Shown in pieces: positions 11,771-39,632 of a DNA stretch of 64,000 bases; the stretch's first letter is position 1; each line of letters begins with the position of its first letter. Position numbers and translations under genes: made by a program. This DNA is from Pelodera strongyloides (lineage: Eukaryota; Nematoda; Chromadorea; Rhabditida; Rhabditidae): assembly GCA_036852015.1 (NCBI GenBank), contig JAANDG010000332.1, forward strand, positions 1 to 64,000, given 5' to 3'. A model generated the notes under the pieces. The model saw only the letters and a program-made list of their open reading frames with translations, was not told the origin of the DNA and did no database searches.

Positions 11771-14261
11771 TTAGTCAAAGACGTTATCCTCGCACATACA
11801 ATTCAGTGGCACATAACATTCGTAATCATTCCATGAGTTGAATCCGCCTCTCATCTGAATTTAGAAAAGGGTCTCACGGTTGTTAACGGATATGGTGCTG
11901 CGCGTTACTTAGTGTATGTTTAGCGAACAAGCGGCTCACAAAATTCCTTTTGAAAAATGGTGCCGCGCAAAATGTACGCCGAGTGGAAATAACGACCAAG
12001 TACAACACGTAACGTTCTTTTTGAGAGACTGCTCTAATAAGAACTAACTGAATGCCAGTTTATATTTCAAATGGCGAAATGGCCCTATTAAAGTTAAAAA
12101 AATTACAAAACTTTAACTCACCCCAGTACAGTCTTCTGGTCTTGTCACATCATCCTTATAGTAGTAACTTGGTGCCTTGTTGGCCCAGTTGTGAAATGAT
12201 GTATTTGTGCCGTCTCTGAATTTTTTCCATAAAACGTTGCGGTGCTACTTTAGCCAATTGCCTACTTAGGCCTAGGCGTAGGTCCGACAGTCTTCTTCTG
12301 CACAGTTCCTTTCTTTTCAGGTTCAAAAAAAGTGTTATCCTCTGAAACTCGGAATCGTTTTACCTCCATTCCCAGTAACTTCCATCGGCTTTCGGAAGGA
12401 AAGTTCTAATATCGAACGCCATTATCATGTTATGAAAACTGGCGATTTTTGTCCCATAATTTAACTCCTGAGACATGGCTGAAATGCAAATTAGGTATGA
12501 TTTTTTGTATTTTCGCTTGGTAACCTGAAATGTCATTCGGAAGAATTCATGATACTCTTTGGTGAGGCAGGACTTTGGTGTCCTCAAAGGAGGCCCCCAG
12601 CCGCATTCGCCCCCTCTTTTTACTGAGCTGCGCGGCTCTGGGAGTGCGCTGCGCGGTTGGCTATCAGAGTTCCCCGAGACACTGCGTACCTATACCTATA
12701 TTGTACAATTTATAGGGAATACAGTTTCATTGTGGCCCTCTAAACGTGTGTACTGCCGTGTGCCGCTCTTCATTTTCGTCCTCTTTTTAGCACTGCAACG
12801 ATTCGCCGTTAGAGCTCATCTTCTCGCTCATAGGTTTAACTCACCTCGGATAAAGTCGTTTTCTTCTATGGAGCTCAAAGTTGGAAGTTTCGCTCCGTTT
12901 TCTGCGCACAGCGCTTCGCAGTCCGTAAAATTCATTTTCGGCTCGTCGAATCCGTAGTAGACTTTTCCTTCCCAAACGCGAATATGAGGACTATCTGAAT
13001 AGAACTGCACGTGATGGGTAAGAACGAAAAATAAATATTAATAGAGTGAGAGAGAGAAAGAGAGAGGAGAGAGAGAGAGAGAAAAAGAGAGAGAGAGAGA
13101 GAGAGAGAGATAGCTCGTCTCTCGATCTCCCTCCTCTTCTCTCTATCTCAGAGCTCTAATCGCGAGATAGAGAATTTTTCCACTAACCAAAATATGCTTG
13201 TCTTTCTGTAACTCCATCCAAAGTCACTTCATTCTCACATTGCCCATTTGCAAATGGAAATGTTCCCAACACCAAGTAGACCTCTCCTTCATTCAGTATT
13301 GGAGCAGCTACGTTTGTCTGTGGTTTGCAGTTAAAAGTTCCTTGGTCTGAAATAAACGTAGCATGTAAGGTATGCTGAATAGTTGAATACAATTGTCAGT
13401 CAATTCTCAGCATATGCGAGATGCTTTAGATAAGTTAGGCGCAGCTTATTTATCCCTGTCCTACGGTATGTATGCCAGAAGTTACAGATAAACCGCAGTG
13501 GTATTCTCTGGTCCGTTTAACTATAAGGTGTTTAATTACTAACAAATACAATGTTTGACAACCCACCGAGGTACAAGACGATTCCGTAGCAAAATCCATT
13601 TGTCATTGAGCTTAGGCATTGTTCCGCACAGGTTCTAACTACTGAATACGTCAATGATTCTGGTTGACCCGTAGCAAGGTAAAATTCGGCCGTAATATCA
13701 CTCACTCCATTTCCATCATTTTCTTGTAGCTGTGCTGTATGGAACTGCAAAATGAGGAAAGAATAAATTTTAAAATTGGAAGACGTTTATGGATTTTTTT
13801 TTGACGCTTACCCTAACCATTTCAGATAAATCACTCAAAAAGTTGGGCCACTTGGATGAGGTTAGTCACATGATGTCAAAGAAGCAAAGCTTATTGATAG
13901 CGCTATGTTAGATGTTAGATTCACACAGTGAATGCGACCAAGCTAAACACGAAAGAAAACTTCTACGCATGCAAAATGCCATGCAAAATGCAAGTGGAAT
14001 GGGATTGGCGTGCAATTCTGATCCTACGCCGCTTACTTGCGAGAAGCCCGAGTCGAAATGGCGTGAGTTTTGCGCGCAAACTGCACACCTTTCACGCCGC
14101 TTGAACTCCGTAAACCATGCCCCTAAGAACTAGATGTGCCTCTGGGTTCCAGCGTACGTATCTTTCTCTAATTGAATTCCTACAAAAAATAAACGTCTTA
14201 CCATTATCACATAGAGGAATACTTGCAGAAGTCTTTCAGCTAGAGCACTGCACCTCAGCAT
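11771..14261 (-). CDS. Secreted C-type-lectin-like protein, paralogue 4 (279 aa)
   Basis: Exons in coding order: 14202-14261, 13567-13744, 13188-13346, 12845-12994, 12364-12478, 12122-12215 and 11771-11854; 840 bases in frame. The 20-residue first exon (MLRCSALAERLLQVFLYVIM) is hydrophobic at its end and splices in phase 0; it is the least certain part. Cys-rich half: GVSDITAEFYLATG, CAEQC, GFCYGI, LGTFPFANGQC. Lectin half: HIRVWEGKVYYGFDEP, DCEALC, SYWEWRDGTN, PEDCTG, WNDYEC, LNCMCED. The sugar motif is APS; WND is kept. The family plan is unchanged apart from codon-multiple indels within exons. A GA microsatellite lies in intron 3. Confidence 0.88.
13046..13112 (+). repeat. GA microsatellite
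   Basis: Interrupted (GA)n with AAAG breaks, within an intron of lectin paralogue 4. Confidence 0.9.
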
Positions 14262-14784
14262 GCTACATGTATGTGTATGTTGTATGCTCGGTTTCTGGAT
14301 CTAGCACCCTATTTAATATGAATGATTCCTTCTTTATTCACTAGGCACTTGTTTTGTATCGAATGGCAACCTTTCAATTTCATGCTAGCTTTGATATGAA
14401 TATACAGGAAATGGAAGATAGAACGTGATTTTTACTGGGGAATATGCACATTTGAAATGAAACCACGTCATTTTGGATATTAAACACGGAAGTTAGAATG
14501 ACATAACACCCTGCTTTTGAAGCGTATGTTGAGTAACTGAATTTCCACGCATTATATGCAAATGAGTATAATTAGAATAAAAAATCGCGCATTGTTGCGC
14601 AGCTATTAGCTGCAAATCTGATTTCAACTTCCAGCATATCGTAAGTTCCGAATGGAATTTGCGCAGTAAATATCATGATATCGTATCACAATGAGCACTC
14701 AATGGATGTAAGCCAGGAGTAATAATTAATAATTTATTAATATACAAATATCATATTTACAAAAAAAAACAGATTATCTAATAT
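14262..14784. other. Intergenic region between lectin paralogues 4 and 5
   Basis: A TATA-like ATTTAATATGA about 50 bp beyond the start of paralogue 4 is its likely promoter on the minus strand. The rest is AT-rich with no coding signal. Confidence 0.45.
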
Positions 14785-17700
14785 TCATGTAATAACATTG
14801 TCTTCACAAGCACAGTTGACTGCATACTTGCATTCGTAGTCATTCCACGAATCATACACGCCTCGCAGCTGAAAGAAAATTAGGAAATATTATACTTAGC
14901 AAGACATGTCAAGGTTTTATTATCACTTATTACAAGGGGCGGTCATCAGCATAGTCGATAGGCCAATCGGTAATTTGTATTCATGTTCATAGGGAAAAAA
15001 CATGGCCAACAATTGTACAAAATGTGTTTAGATTTAGAACCCTACCATTGTAATTCTTCTAATGGAAAATATCAGCTAGTGATATTGATTTGATGCATTT
15101 ATCATCACAAAAATACCCGCGGTCTTTTTACATTTCCGGTCATGATCCTACTTATGTGCTATCTTGTTCCGGAATGCCCGGAATGGCAGAGAATCGCACA
15201 CAATTTGCATAAATATACGAATGCGTGGGCGAAAAAACCTAGTTGTACATTACAAATCAATAAAACAATGTAATTACACAATAAACCCACCCCCGCGCAT
15301 TCTTCCGGTCTTGTTGGATCATTCTCAGCATAATTGCTCGGATTCCCGTTTGCCCATTTAGAAAATATGGAGATGTTCGTCCCGTCTCTGAAGTGATGAA
15401 GTAATTCGCATATCATTATCGTTTAAGTGATTAGCCATGAGTTACACTCAAAGGCTCGAGTCATTTCCCGCCCTACCAAATTCAAAATGTAACCTTTAGG
15501 GAAAGAATTTCTGTTCAGTGAGGGGCAAGCCTCCTGTACTAGACCGCGTATAGTGTTTATTTCTCGTTTAACATCAGGCCAGAAAGGCCTCTACCTGAGT
15601 TAGTTCTGTAACTGTGTGCAGAGAGAGTAATAAATAAAACCTCCATTCCCATTGTTGGGGGACAAATGTTCTAATATTGATTGGAATTCGAATGTTTTCG
15701 ATTCCATACAAAGCAGTACTGTACGAAAGGGCACTCGTCACGTCTGCAATCGATGGTTTAAATTTAATTGTATTAGGGCCGTTCGTTGGCTCAGTGCCTA
15801 AGGCGCTGTATCTAGTATGGCCCTCGGAGGTTCGGTTCCTAGCATTCTTGGCCCGGAAGTACAGTAACTGAACACTAAAGTTAGAAACAAAGGAATCACA
15901 ATAAATAAATAAATAAATAGATTAAACCTTTACGCTTCAAGAGCCTGCACCTTTTGTTCAAGGGTAGAAATACAGTTTCAATGTTTGATTATGACGTGTT
16001 CCGCAGAGGTCCTGAGCAGCCGGAGACGAGTTCCAGATGACAAATTGCTCGACGTCTTCGGGCTAGGGCCAGGAGGGATCGCCCAATATTGCTTACGTTG
16101 AGGAAAAGAATACCAAGCATAAGAAAATATATTATAACAAACCGCGTAGATAATTATGTTCATCTAAAGAAGATACTGTAGGTATATGTGCCCCTCTGAA
16201 TCCTGCACACACTTGTTGGCACTCCGAATAGTTGTACAAAGGAGAATCGACGAAGTAATATACTTTATTTTGCCATACTCGGATATGAGGAGAGTCTGAA
16301 AATGATACTAATTTTAACTTACCTAACATCAAACCTTGTACCTTACTTGTTACATGTGTAAGGTACGCAAGGTATGTTTGTCCCGTACCTTATGAATGTA
16401 AAGAATGTAGGTAGGGCACGTAGGGACAGGACGTAAGTTATGTTGCTAAGAATCACTATATTTATTTATTTATTTATTTGAGAATGGGTCATTTTTGAAA
16501 TTCTATTAAATTACCCTACCAAACTGTTGTTGTCTTTCTGTAACTCCATCGAAAGTCACTCCATTCTCGCATTTTCCATTAGCAAATGGAAAGGTTCCCA
16601 ATACCAAATAACTATCATTTGCAGTCAGAGCTGGTGCAGCTGATGTAGTTTGGAGAGTGCATTTAAAGTTACCATTTTTCTCTGAAATAGTGTGGTTATC
16701 GTACGATAACGCTGGCCCCTTGGAATACATATTTCAAAAGAGTTGCAATACTCCAAATGTAGTTCAGACAGAATGTTGTGCTACATTGCCTGGACAAAAC
16801 AAATCCGTCGACTAATTAGTCGACACGTAAACCACAGCATCATTTATGCTCAGTCTGAAACATATGCATATGGACATGACATACAGACATACATATAAGG
16901 GGCAATGTTGTAGGTCGCTATGATAATGGAGGAGGTATGCTTGTGGAAGGCGTAAGCATTTTGCTACTAGCAAAACAAAAAGTGCGCCAACAGGTATATA
17001 ACAGTTTTCGGCGCACCCGCTGCGCATCCCAGAAAGGATGCGCCGTCGTGAATTGCTCAGAACATGCTCTTCGCAAACTCTAAACCTCTCGGGCGATGAA
17101 ATACATCTAGAAAGATTGAATGAATCAGAGACCGTATTCACCAACACGCAGAGAGCCTCGCTAGGGTCACGAGCGCTCTCTCTTCCACCCTCGCACTCGC
17201 TACGCACTATTTAGCTGCCAGGGGAGGCCAGGGAGGGCTCCCTGCGTGTTAGTGAATACGGCCTCTGCTCTTCATTGCCCAATTACGAAGAAACAACTCA
17301 CGCATTGTCATCTTAATTCCATAACAGAATCCAGTTGTAGAGGATATTAAACATTGTGAAGCGCAACTTTCCGCGATGTCATCAGTGAGGGCAAGAGGGC
17401 GATCGGTGACGAAATAGTATTCGGCCGTGATATCACTTTCTCCATTTCCATTATTTTCTTGTGAGATCACATTTCCAAACTAAAAGATAGTTTTATATTA
17501 CTTTGGTAGTGCTGTGCCTGAGACCCTTCCATCCGAAGCGTCGCTTCTGTCGCTACAGTATTCTTGCTCTCTAGAAATTATTCTACTCGAGCTACTATAT
17601 ACGGCTAAACCTACAGTAGGACGAGGACAAAGCCCCTAACTTAGTTACTTATGTAGACGCGTACATAAGCTTCTGTAGTAGTACAATACACCAAGTAATA

Positions 17701-17787
17701 AAGTCTCAACGTTAGAACAACAGGAAAACATCTTACCAGTGCCAAAAGACACACAAAGGCAGAGTTTCCAGCAATGGACAACCGCAT
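14785..17787 (-). CDS. Secreted C-type-lectin-like protein, paralogue 5 (275 aa)
   Basis: Exons in coding order: 17737-17787, 17302-17479, 16520-16681, 16143-16295, 15641-15743, 15291-15387 and 14785-14868; 828 bases in frame. Signal peptide MRLSIAGNSAFVCLLAL. Cys-rich half: GESDITAEYYFVTD, CASQC, GFCYGI, FKCTLQ, LGTFPFANGKC. Lectin half: HIRVWQNKVYYFVDSP, ECQQVC, WEWRDGTN, PEECAG, SWNDYEC, VNCACED. The sugar motif reads NPS; WND is kept. Exon 3 is about 94% identical in DNA to the matching exon of paralogue 1 in the opposite orientation 16 kb away, while the next exon is far more diverged, pointing to conversion. Confidence 0.9.
15772..15852 (+). repeat. tRNA-derived (SINE-like) element
   Basis: A-box-like TGGCTCAGTGCCTAAGG and B-box-like GGTTCGGTTCC are spaced as in a tRNA gene, but the flanking arms do not fold into a good cloverleaf. 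It lies in an intron of lectin paralogue 5. Confidence 0.55.
17115..17270. repeat. Inverted-repeat element, GTATTCACC family
   Basis: GACCGTATTCACCAACACGC at the left is mirrored by GCGTGTTAGTGAATACGGCC at the right. Related halves or copies occur near 20270-20385, 34219-34350 and 57525-57665. It lies within intron 2 of lectin paralogue 5. Confidence 0.65.
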
Positions 17788-18425
17788 GGTGTGTGTGGGG
17801 ATTTCTTTGTGCATTTTGTGTTTTCAACCATGCCTTCGTCCCTTTATAATAATATATGTATATATTCATGTTCAGACTCTCTGTTTCTACCCTGTACCCT
17901 GATGTATCAAAGGGCAACGCTGTCTTCCTTTATTCAATACCATTGTCCAAGCACGCGATGGAAATGTATTGTTGCATTATTCATTCATTTTGGACATATG
18001 TATGTCTGCAGATACGGAAGATTTTTTATGTATTTTGTATGAAGGAGGAGCTGAACACAAAGACCAACATCAGTAGAGTGAAGTTGTGTATGAAGGAGGA
18101 TGTGACATCCCGGAACATCATGCGACACCTCTCGGCAACATGAAAATGATAGCACGTTAGGGACAGCGCGGAGATAGAGCATTTCCGCATTTCCGCGCAC
18201 ACATGGCGTGTAGTTCGCGACACAGATACTTTTCTGCCTCGTTCTTTTCTGTAGTTCGCATGTTCAAAGTTCATCTCTGGATGAGTTGATGTGGTTCACC
18301 CAGTATGACACTAAAATGCATCGTTTGCCAATGGTTGCCATACGACATACAATAATTGCCTTATAAAAGGGTTTATAATTATGGGGACACGAGTTGGCAA
18401 CAACCAGAAATGCATTAGAATATTC
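17788..18425. promoter_or_regulatory. Divergent promoter region between lectin paralogues 5 and 6
   Basis: The two genes are transcribed away from each other. A TATA-like run near 17843-17858 sits about 56 bp before the paralogue 5 start on the minus strand. TTATAAAAGG at 18361 sits about 60 bp before the paralogue 6 start on the plus strand. No coding sequence is seen between. Confidence 0.55.
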
Positions 18426-21400
18426 ATGAATTTCTTACAGCACGTACTGCTTTCCTTCGTATATTTGGTAAGCTACAAATAATACTTATGTAGACATCAA
18501 ACAATGTGTTTACATGCAGACATACTTGCCAAACTAGCACACATACATAATTATGTTATCAAAATTAATCATCATTCGCAAATTATAACAATAACAACAA
18601 AAATGACAGGAATTAAAAAAGTGGCGCTTCGCAACACTAAGGTAAATTGGTTAAACCAATCAACCAAGCAGTCCGTTATTGAACTCTGTGTGGGTCCACT
18701 GGACATTGTCTACATGGGTTTTCATATTTTGTGCGGAAAGAGCGCGATTCGCTTGCGGCAATCTGGCGAGGATCATGATTTTTGTCAAAGAATACACTTC
18801 AGTTTCTGAACGTCACCTCACAAGAAAACAACGGAAATGGAGAAAGCAATATAACTGCTGAATTCTATTTTGTCAAGCAAAATCAGGCCTCATTGACATA
18901 TTCATTTGTTGAAGATTGCGCAAGGCAATGTATCGAAGGATACCCGAACAACCAAAAACTCTTCTGCTATGGGGTCGTCATTAAGATGTGTATGCTTTTT
19001 TTATTGTTTCTTGTGAATTTGAGCTTTTGGGTAACGGCACACCCTCGCGGCAATCCTTATTATGTTTTGTGGGAAATTATTTTAATCTTGAAAACGCAAT
19101 GGCATGGGATTTATTTTCTAGTTGAAGAGCGGGTGGACCGGTTTCCTTTTTCCTGTGATTTTGTAGACTCAGACGTGAAGAGCCAGAAGCGAACCTACAA
19201 AATTAAAGATAAAAATTAAGGCGCGCACTGTAGTTTTTCCTAAATCGCGCAGGTGAAGGGCCATGTCAGAGTTGCCAAAAATGTCGAATATAAAGTAACG
19301 GTATTCTGAGTTGTCTTTTCAATTGTTCTTATTGCAGTGTTCGACGGAACATTCAGTTGTGTCCAACAAACAAATACTAAAGTTCCTTCACTAAAAGCAA
19401 GCGATAGTTATATGGTATTAGGCGAATTTCCGTTTGCTACTGGTTTGTGCGATCAGAATCCAAACTTAGGCAATCTGCCTGCGGAACAAGCGACTTTTGG
19501 TGAGTAATCTTCTTATTATATAAAAGAGTAACTGTAGCCTAATTTGCATACCGATGTGCGTTACGGAAATGCAAATTTCATGTTCGGGTATAAAAAGAGT
19601 TTCGCAGCTCAATATCGAAGTATGCATATGCAATTGTTTCCTATTATGTGAATTCCTTATGATACGTTTGAAGGTTTGTATATATGCCCATGCTAAGCCG
19701 ATCATATTTCCATGTAAGGCGCCTCAGGCGGCGTGAGCCGGCTGGTGTTTCATAAAAACTGATGTAAGCTGATAACAGCCGCTTTTTGAAACGTATGGCG
19801 AACAACCACATTCACATGCATATTACAGTGACAATCATAGCACATGATGTCAAAAACCGTCTGTTATACCCCTTTAAATGAACAGTTAGGCATCGGCATA
19901 GTGAACCCAACGAGAACAGAACTTAAAAGACGATGTTTTCCAATAAGAAAAAAGTTTTCTTTGTTCTATTTCAGACGATCCTCAAATTCGTATATGGCAA
20001 AACAAGGTCTACTACTTCTTCAGTGAACCGTTGCTAAACTACACAGACTGTCAGGATTTGTGCGCTAAATGGAACGCCCATTTACCAACGATAACTTCTC
20101 AAGGAGAGGACAATTTCTTGCGTAGTAAGTTTTATCACTAATTTTTTGGCACAAAAAAAACTCGATTTAAATGTGGTTTCAATGAAATGTTTAAAGGCTT
20201 ATTAGTCTTAGAAAGTCATTTGGTACACCTCGGTGTAATTTCGACACAATTGGAGAAGCGCACTGGTGATCTCAAGGCTCACGTGCACTCGGAATCTTTT
20301 CTGCTCCCGCACTCTCTACGCACTCTGTAGCTCCATGGGGAGGCCAGGGAGGGTTCCCTGCGTGTGGGTGAATACGGCTCCTGTTTCAAGTTTGAAACCA
20401 TACCATCCCTTCATGTTTTGATTTGTTTTATACAGGGAAAATATAAGAACCAAGTGATATTTTGAAGTGCCCGCTCACGTGAGACTTGGGCTCTCATGGT
20501 GTCATAAAAGCAAATATGAATCCCAGTGTTAACGATAAATAAAGTTCAGATGTTTCCACTTCTCTGGAATTAGTAACAAAAGTTGGACGTTATTTCAACA
20601 TCCGATTTCCACTAAATATTCGTACATTTAGTCCCGACGCAAATGGCACCAACTGGGAGTGGAGGTAAGCGATATACTGGAAATTTCATTTTTAACACAA
20701 ATGCCAAAAAAAGACGCCGATGTACGAATCAAACAATGATTTTTTTTGTCAAAAAAGCATGGAGTATTTCTAATTTGTTTTCAAAGTTGTCAGTCACGTC
20801 ATTCCTTATTCTTAAAGGGTCAGGCCCATTTCAAATGACCCCTATTTTTGATGATTCCGCCTGATTCTCCATGTCAAATATAGTAGGATACGATATTTTT
20901 CTAATTTTCAAGCGCAAAATTCACGCAGTATTCAGCAATTTACCATTTCCAGCCATACCCAACTACATATCGCTGTTGTCACGCCCCTCCGCTCTAATTG
21001 GGCAATATGCTCTATTGGGCGGGGCAATTGCGATATTGGCCAATCAGCGAATGGGCGTGACAACTGCGATTGATTGTTGTGTATGACTGGACATGGTAAA
21101 TTGCTGAAAACTGCGTGAATATTGCGACTGAACATTAGAAAATCAGATGGAATCATCAAATATAGGGGTCATTTGAAATGGGCCTGACCCTTTAATATTA
21201 GACGAACAATTGCAGAACATTATAGAGATGGGACAAATACAACGTTTTCGAATTGGGATATAGCTAAGAACGAGCCGAACTACGAAGATAAAAATAAGGT
21301 CGTAGAGGAATGCGGAGGGGTAGTTTGTTGAATCTTAAACATTAGAAATTTATTTAGTAAAAAGACATTTTTGAGATCCCTCTATGAAATCCGGTTGGAT

Positions 21401-21559
21401 TTCAACCATAAAAGCGGTATGGATTCCGGTATGCGGAACGTTTGTTGTGCATTTCCATGAAGTACACATTAAATTTAGATGCGCGGAGACAGGCCCTACT
21501 GGGCTGATTATGTTTGCAGCACAAAAGTAAACTGTGTTTGCGAAGACAACGGCAAATAA
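18426..21559 (+). CDS. Secreted C-type-lectin-like protein, paralogue 6 (276 aa), carries EPN
   Basis: Exons 18426-18467, 18803-18989, 19338-19499, 19975-20124, 20550-20664, 21226-21319 and 21479-21559; 831 bases in frame. The 14-residue first exon (MNFLQHVLLSFVYL) is hydrophobic and splices in phase 0. Cys-rich half: GESNITAEFYFVKQ, CARQC, LFCYGV, FSCVQQ, LGEFPFATGLC. Lectin half: QIRIWQNKVYYFFSEP, DCQDLC, TNWEWRDGTN, NEPNYED, EECGG, VNCVCED. It is the only copy with an EPN motif, typical of mannose-type calcium sites, yet its WND has become WAD. It is the most diverged copy in the cluster. Intron 5 holds a TTAA-bounded element. Confidence 0.88.
19509..19750. repeat. Inverted copy of intronic repeat at 10830-11095
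   Basis: Landmarks TTATATAAAAGAGTAACTGT, CGATGTGCGTTACGGAAATG and GCCTCAGGCGGCG recur on the opposite strand near 10850-11090. It lies in intron 3 of lectin paralogue 6. Confidence 0.7.
20812..21195. mobile_element. TTAA-bounded MITE, GGGTCAGGCCCATTT family
   Basis: TTAAAGGGTCAGGCCCATTT is mirrored by AAATGGGCCTGACCCTTTAA. The interior contains nested inverted repeats (CAATTGCGATATTGGCCAAT-like). Related partial ends lie near 9219-9360 and 33198. It is in intron 5 of lectin paralogue 6. Confidence 0.85.
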
Positions 21560-22106
21560 TAACAAACAATCTGAAGTATAACTTTAGCAATTGTCTGTAT
21601 TACAGACTTTCACAATTATTTGAGACGTTTCTTGTATACTTGTCAGTTCTTTTTGCTGATTGTAAATCAATATAATATTCATTTGTATTTGTATCTTTTT
21701 ATTATACAACTAAAATAATTAGCTACCACAGGTTTACATATTCTATCAAACTAAGAAATTAATTGCACAAACCACTTATCTAGAAATGTTTATTTCTTCA
21801 AGGAACCAAACAAAGATAAAACTGTATATAGCAAAAAGTTATTGAATATTTTTCTCATAAACAAACCAAAGCAACGCTTCGAACTTAGGCTTATGCTTAG
21901 GCTTACAAGGTGTGGTCAATGTCAATACAACAACCACATAAGACATAAATATTGAAGTGCACTGATAATTTCGCAATAAAATATATAAAGTAATGAAGAA
22001 ATAATTCCTAACACGTTCAAGAAAGCAAAATTCATTAGCAGGAAAACTGATATATTCTCCTTAGCGTTTTTACTCCCAAGTTGTAAATTCTACGCTCATG
22101 TACATT
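21560..22106. other. Convergent intergenic space, lectin paralogue 6 to carbonic-anhydrase-like gene
   Basis: AT-rich with no coding signal. Both neighbours end here, so it should hold the two 3' UTRs; a TTTATT on the plus strand near 21697 could be the minus-strand polyadenylation signal. Confidence 0.4.
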
Positions 22107-26034
<3,928 letters not shown>

Positions 26035-26994
26035 GATCTGAATATCTCTTCATAGAAAACGGCGAAAAAATAAGTAAGCGGGGTATATAGTATATTCCAA
26101 CTGATGCTTATTTATAAATTTACGTGGTAAAACACTGTGTTAATTTAGTGAATACAACAATTACACTTCAAAACTGTTTCCTTTGAATAGGCGTATAACC
26201 CGAAAATATGTACACTACACACAAGTCACACACAAACCTCAAGTCAGAGTTAGGATCACTCAATTTTAATTCAAAAACAAGAAAAAAAACGAGACATCAT
26301 CTAAGATTTGCATATCAAGATTGCCACGATTTGAATATTGATTAACACATGGAGAATATTCAAAGAGAACCTTCAAACGCAAGTTGAGAAAATCAAGAAA
26401 AGCGAGTTTCAAAAATTTGTTGAATCTGTTCTTGCTCGAGAAACCAGTCAGCAGATCGAAATAAAACAAACCGCGTTTCAAATAAATTTTATTCAGGCAC
26501 TTTTTCGTGAACAGACTTTTGTTTAATAACACTTATTAATGATGATTGTGAAGTCTTGATCGAAACTGTTCTCTTCTGGTTTAATTCACGTTTATTTGGC
26601 GGGGCTTCTTAAATAAATGGATGGGACAACACTCTGAAACGGTGACGTTTACTTACGTACATAACAAAAATATATAAAATGTGTTTACAAGCAGGAAAGC
26701 TAACATATCTCAACAGGCAACCCTAAGATACCGCTTCTTACAATGCAGTAAGGGCTAAGGGTTTCACATTGTTCTTGCAAGGGGTGCGCGGCGAACATAT
26801 GATAATCCTGTGGCCCACTATTTTGAAAGTTTGTCGAAATAAAGTGCAAAGGTGCACCAACTAATCTTACACATAAAAAATTGGGTCCGCCCCATCGAAT
26901 TTTATAATCCGACGTCGACAGGACAGTGCACATAGATCTTCTTGTATTTACCCACCTGACAATTCTTAAATAATTCCAAATCTTCTATCTTCTA
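26035..26994. promoter_or_regulatory. Space between kinase 3' end and carbonic-anhydrase-like promoter
   Basis: The minus-strand TATA-like TATACTATATACCCC at about 26078-26092 lies roughly 45-60 bp upstream of the carbonic-anhydrase-like start. The rest is AT-rich: 3' flank of the kinase gene, with no convincing exon. Confidence 0.45.
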
Positions 26995-37250
<10,256 letters not shown>

Positions 37251-39632
37251 CTGAAAGAAAATACTTGTATTTAAACCAGAATTAAAACGTATTACCTCTT
37301 TAGGCTTATTCGCCAGTTAAGCATAACCGTATGGGTGCAATAGTTCAAAAGTTTGGTGACAAAAACCACAAAATCTTCTGTATAAATAGTATTATTTGAA
37401 TATGAGACATAAAAGTTGTTATTTTTACCTGTCATGATTAAATAGCCAGCGAAACATGTTCGAGTAAAATATTGAGTTGTTATGACTATTTACTTTCTTT
37501 ACATCATTTTTTATTTTATAGATAGTATGCTAATTTTTCTATTTATTGTGCAAACTTTGTAAATTTGTCTACAATTTTCACGTCTCAAATATGTATATTG
37601 GACACCAATTTATTACGTTTCAAAATGTTTGCATGAAAAATGCATGCACGAGAAACTTTCTATTATGAACGTTCCGCTTATTGTGTAGCTTTTGTAAATA
37701 ACAAAAATAAATTGTTATACATTATACGATGTTTTATTAGATATGAGGTACGTTTTGTAAAATGTCCCTAACATATATGTAAAATAAAAATTTATAAAAT
37801 GACAACAAATATAAACACTAAATGTCGTGTAAACTTATAGCACTCCGACGAACAACCCGTACAAAGTGACGGCAAGATTTCAACGTCTTTATTCCAAGTT
37901 TTACGTGGGGGCCGAAGCACTTTTGCGCACATGACCCGTGACAACTCTTGGATTCGAACCCGCGTCGTGTGGGTGAGAAGGAGGCTACTTGCTATTGCGC
38001 CATGAAGCCATTGACAGAAAATCTTCTTGGTGAGTGCTGTTGCCGGAGAATACAATGAAATTGTAAACCATGACAAGATGTAAATAATTCACGAAGTTCA
38101 ATTGTTCATAATGTTTTTAGTATTACATATTTCATATGTCTAAAGATCATAAGTATATATTTCATTTGTATGAATTTTGAAAGTGGGCAGAATCATAACT
38201 CATAACCTGATCATTTTTGCTGTTGATCTATCTATCAATCAATCAATTTGTAGATCTCATATGAAGATCATAGTATATAAACGCCTATGAATTCGATCAA
38301 TATATTATATCAACAATATGATATCCACCAACAAATTAAGAAACATTCAATCCAAAAAAGAGCAGACCATAACGAACGTAGCTTTAACCTTAAAACCTAA
38401 CAAAACATTATTTTCTTATTGGATAAATAAACAAAGTTATAACAATAAAATGACTACGATCTGCCTCGGATATAACTTTTTTCCTACACCAGTGCACTTG
38501 CTGGTATCATTGCACTGTTCCAGTTTACGCTTCATTGATATGTATTTGTTGAAACGTACCACTTTCATGCGTTAGACACGAGTCTTGAAAACGAGCCATT
38601 ATATTACGTTAAATTTGCAGACACAACGATTATGCAAATTTGTCAAATTTGTGATAAATACACCGTTATTCTAATTTGGCTAGACTTTTCTCTACGAGTA
38701 CCGCCAGCGATCGTTTGCAGGTTAGATGTTTATTTTATTTTATTTCAATTAACTTGTGTTTAATCGATCGATTCTGATCAGTATCTATCTATCGATACAA
38801 TCATTACTCTTTGCTGCGCACCCGTATTCTCGGTCAGGAATTGGTTTATTCGTTGTGCATTTCACGGTGCTTTTACCGAACGGGTGTTGACACTTTTGAC
38901 ATTTTGATAGAAATTTTAAGATGTTTAAATCCGTAAATGCAACCTTAAAATTTTCAGTGACAATCAACATTTGCATTTTTTTTTGCAATGTTCATTATCC
39001 CGATTTCATCAATATTCACCTATAATATTAGCATATGATTCTGGTTAAAAGGGTTGTCCGTTCCCGGATTTTATCAGTATTCACCTATGCCTACCGTGGT
39101 TGTGAGTTGCCTCGGTTTTTGTCGGCTAAAACTTTAAAGGGAATATGTAAGCCCTTTTTGAAGTTAAGCTGTGTCGATAGAATGTGTGTTGCCCATTAAG
39201 GAAACAATAACAAAAGTTGTCTACAATTACCCACTTAATAGAAAATCAAGTAAAATGCTCGCCTTTTCCATAGTAAACGCTAATTCGGAACCCTTGAATA
39301 AATTTGGGTCTGATTGAATAAATTTCAGTTTAAATCGGCAAATAGCAAGATTCAAGATGCAGCGCATTCCAATTTCGTATTTACATATTCAGTCGCCTAT
39401 TTAAATTAACGTCTGGTATGGAAACGCTAGTTTCGCTTTTTTTGCTCATTTTGAGTGCCTACATATTCGCTTTAAATTCGTCAAATACTGACTGCAAGTT
39501 ACCTATTTTTGCCGATTTGCGGGACAGATTATGTTACGTTATTGTCATTTTGTCTGTATTTTTAGAGATCGAAGTGAGTACGGCGCTTCCGAAGCACGTG
39601 CTTGAGGGCAACGTCCGGTACGAGTCGACGTT
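37251..39632. other. Region upstream of the kinase gene; no confident gene
   Basis: AT-rich. It should contain the missing first kinase exon(s) and promoter on the minus strand, but no ATG exon ending in phase 0 with a convincing donor was found. A tRNA-like element lies at about 37945-38012 (minus): GGCGCAATAGCAAGTAGCC followed by GCGGGTTCGAATCC. Confidence 0.4.
37945..38012 (-). repeat. tRNA-derived (SINE-like) element
   Basis: A-box-like TGGCGCAATAGCAAGTAGC and B-box-like GGGTTCGAATCC are 30-40 bases apart, without matching acceptor arms. Confidence 0.5.
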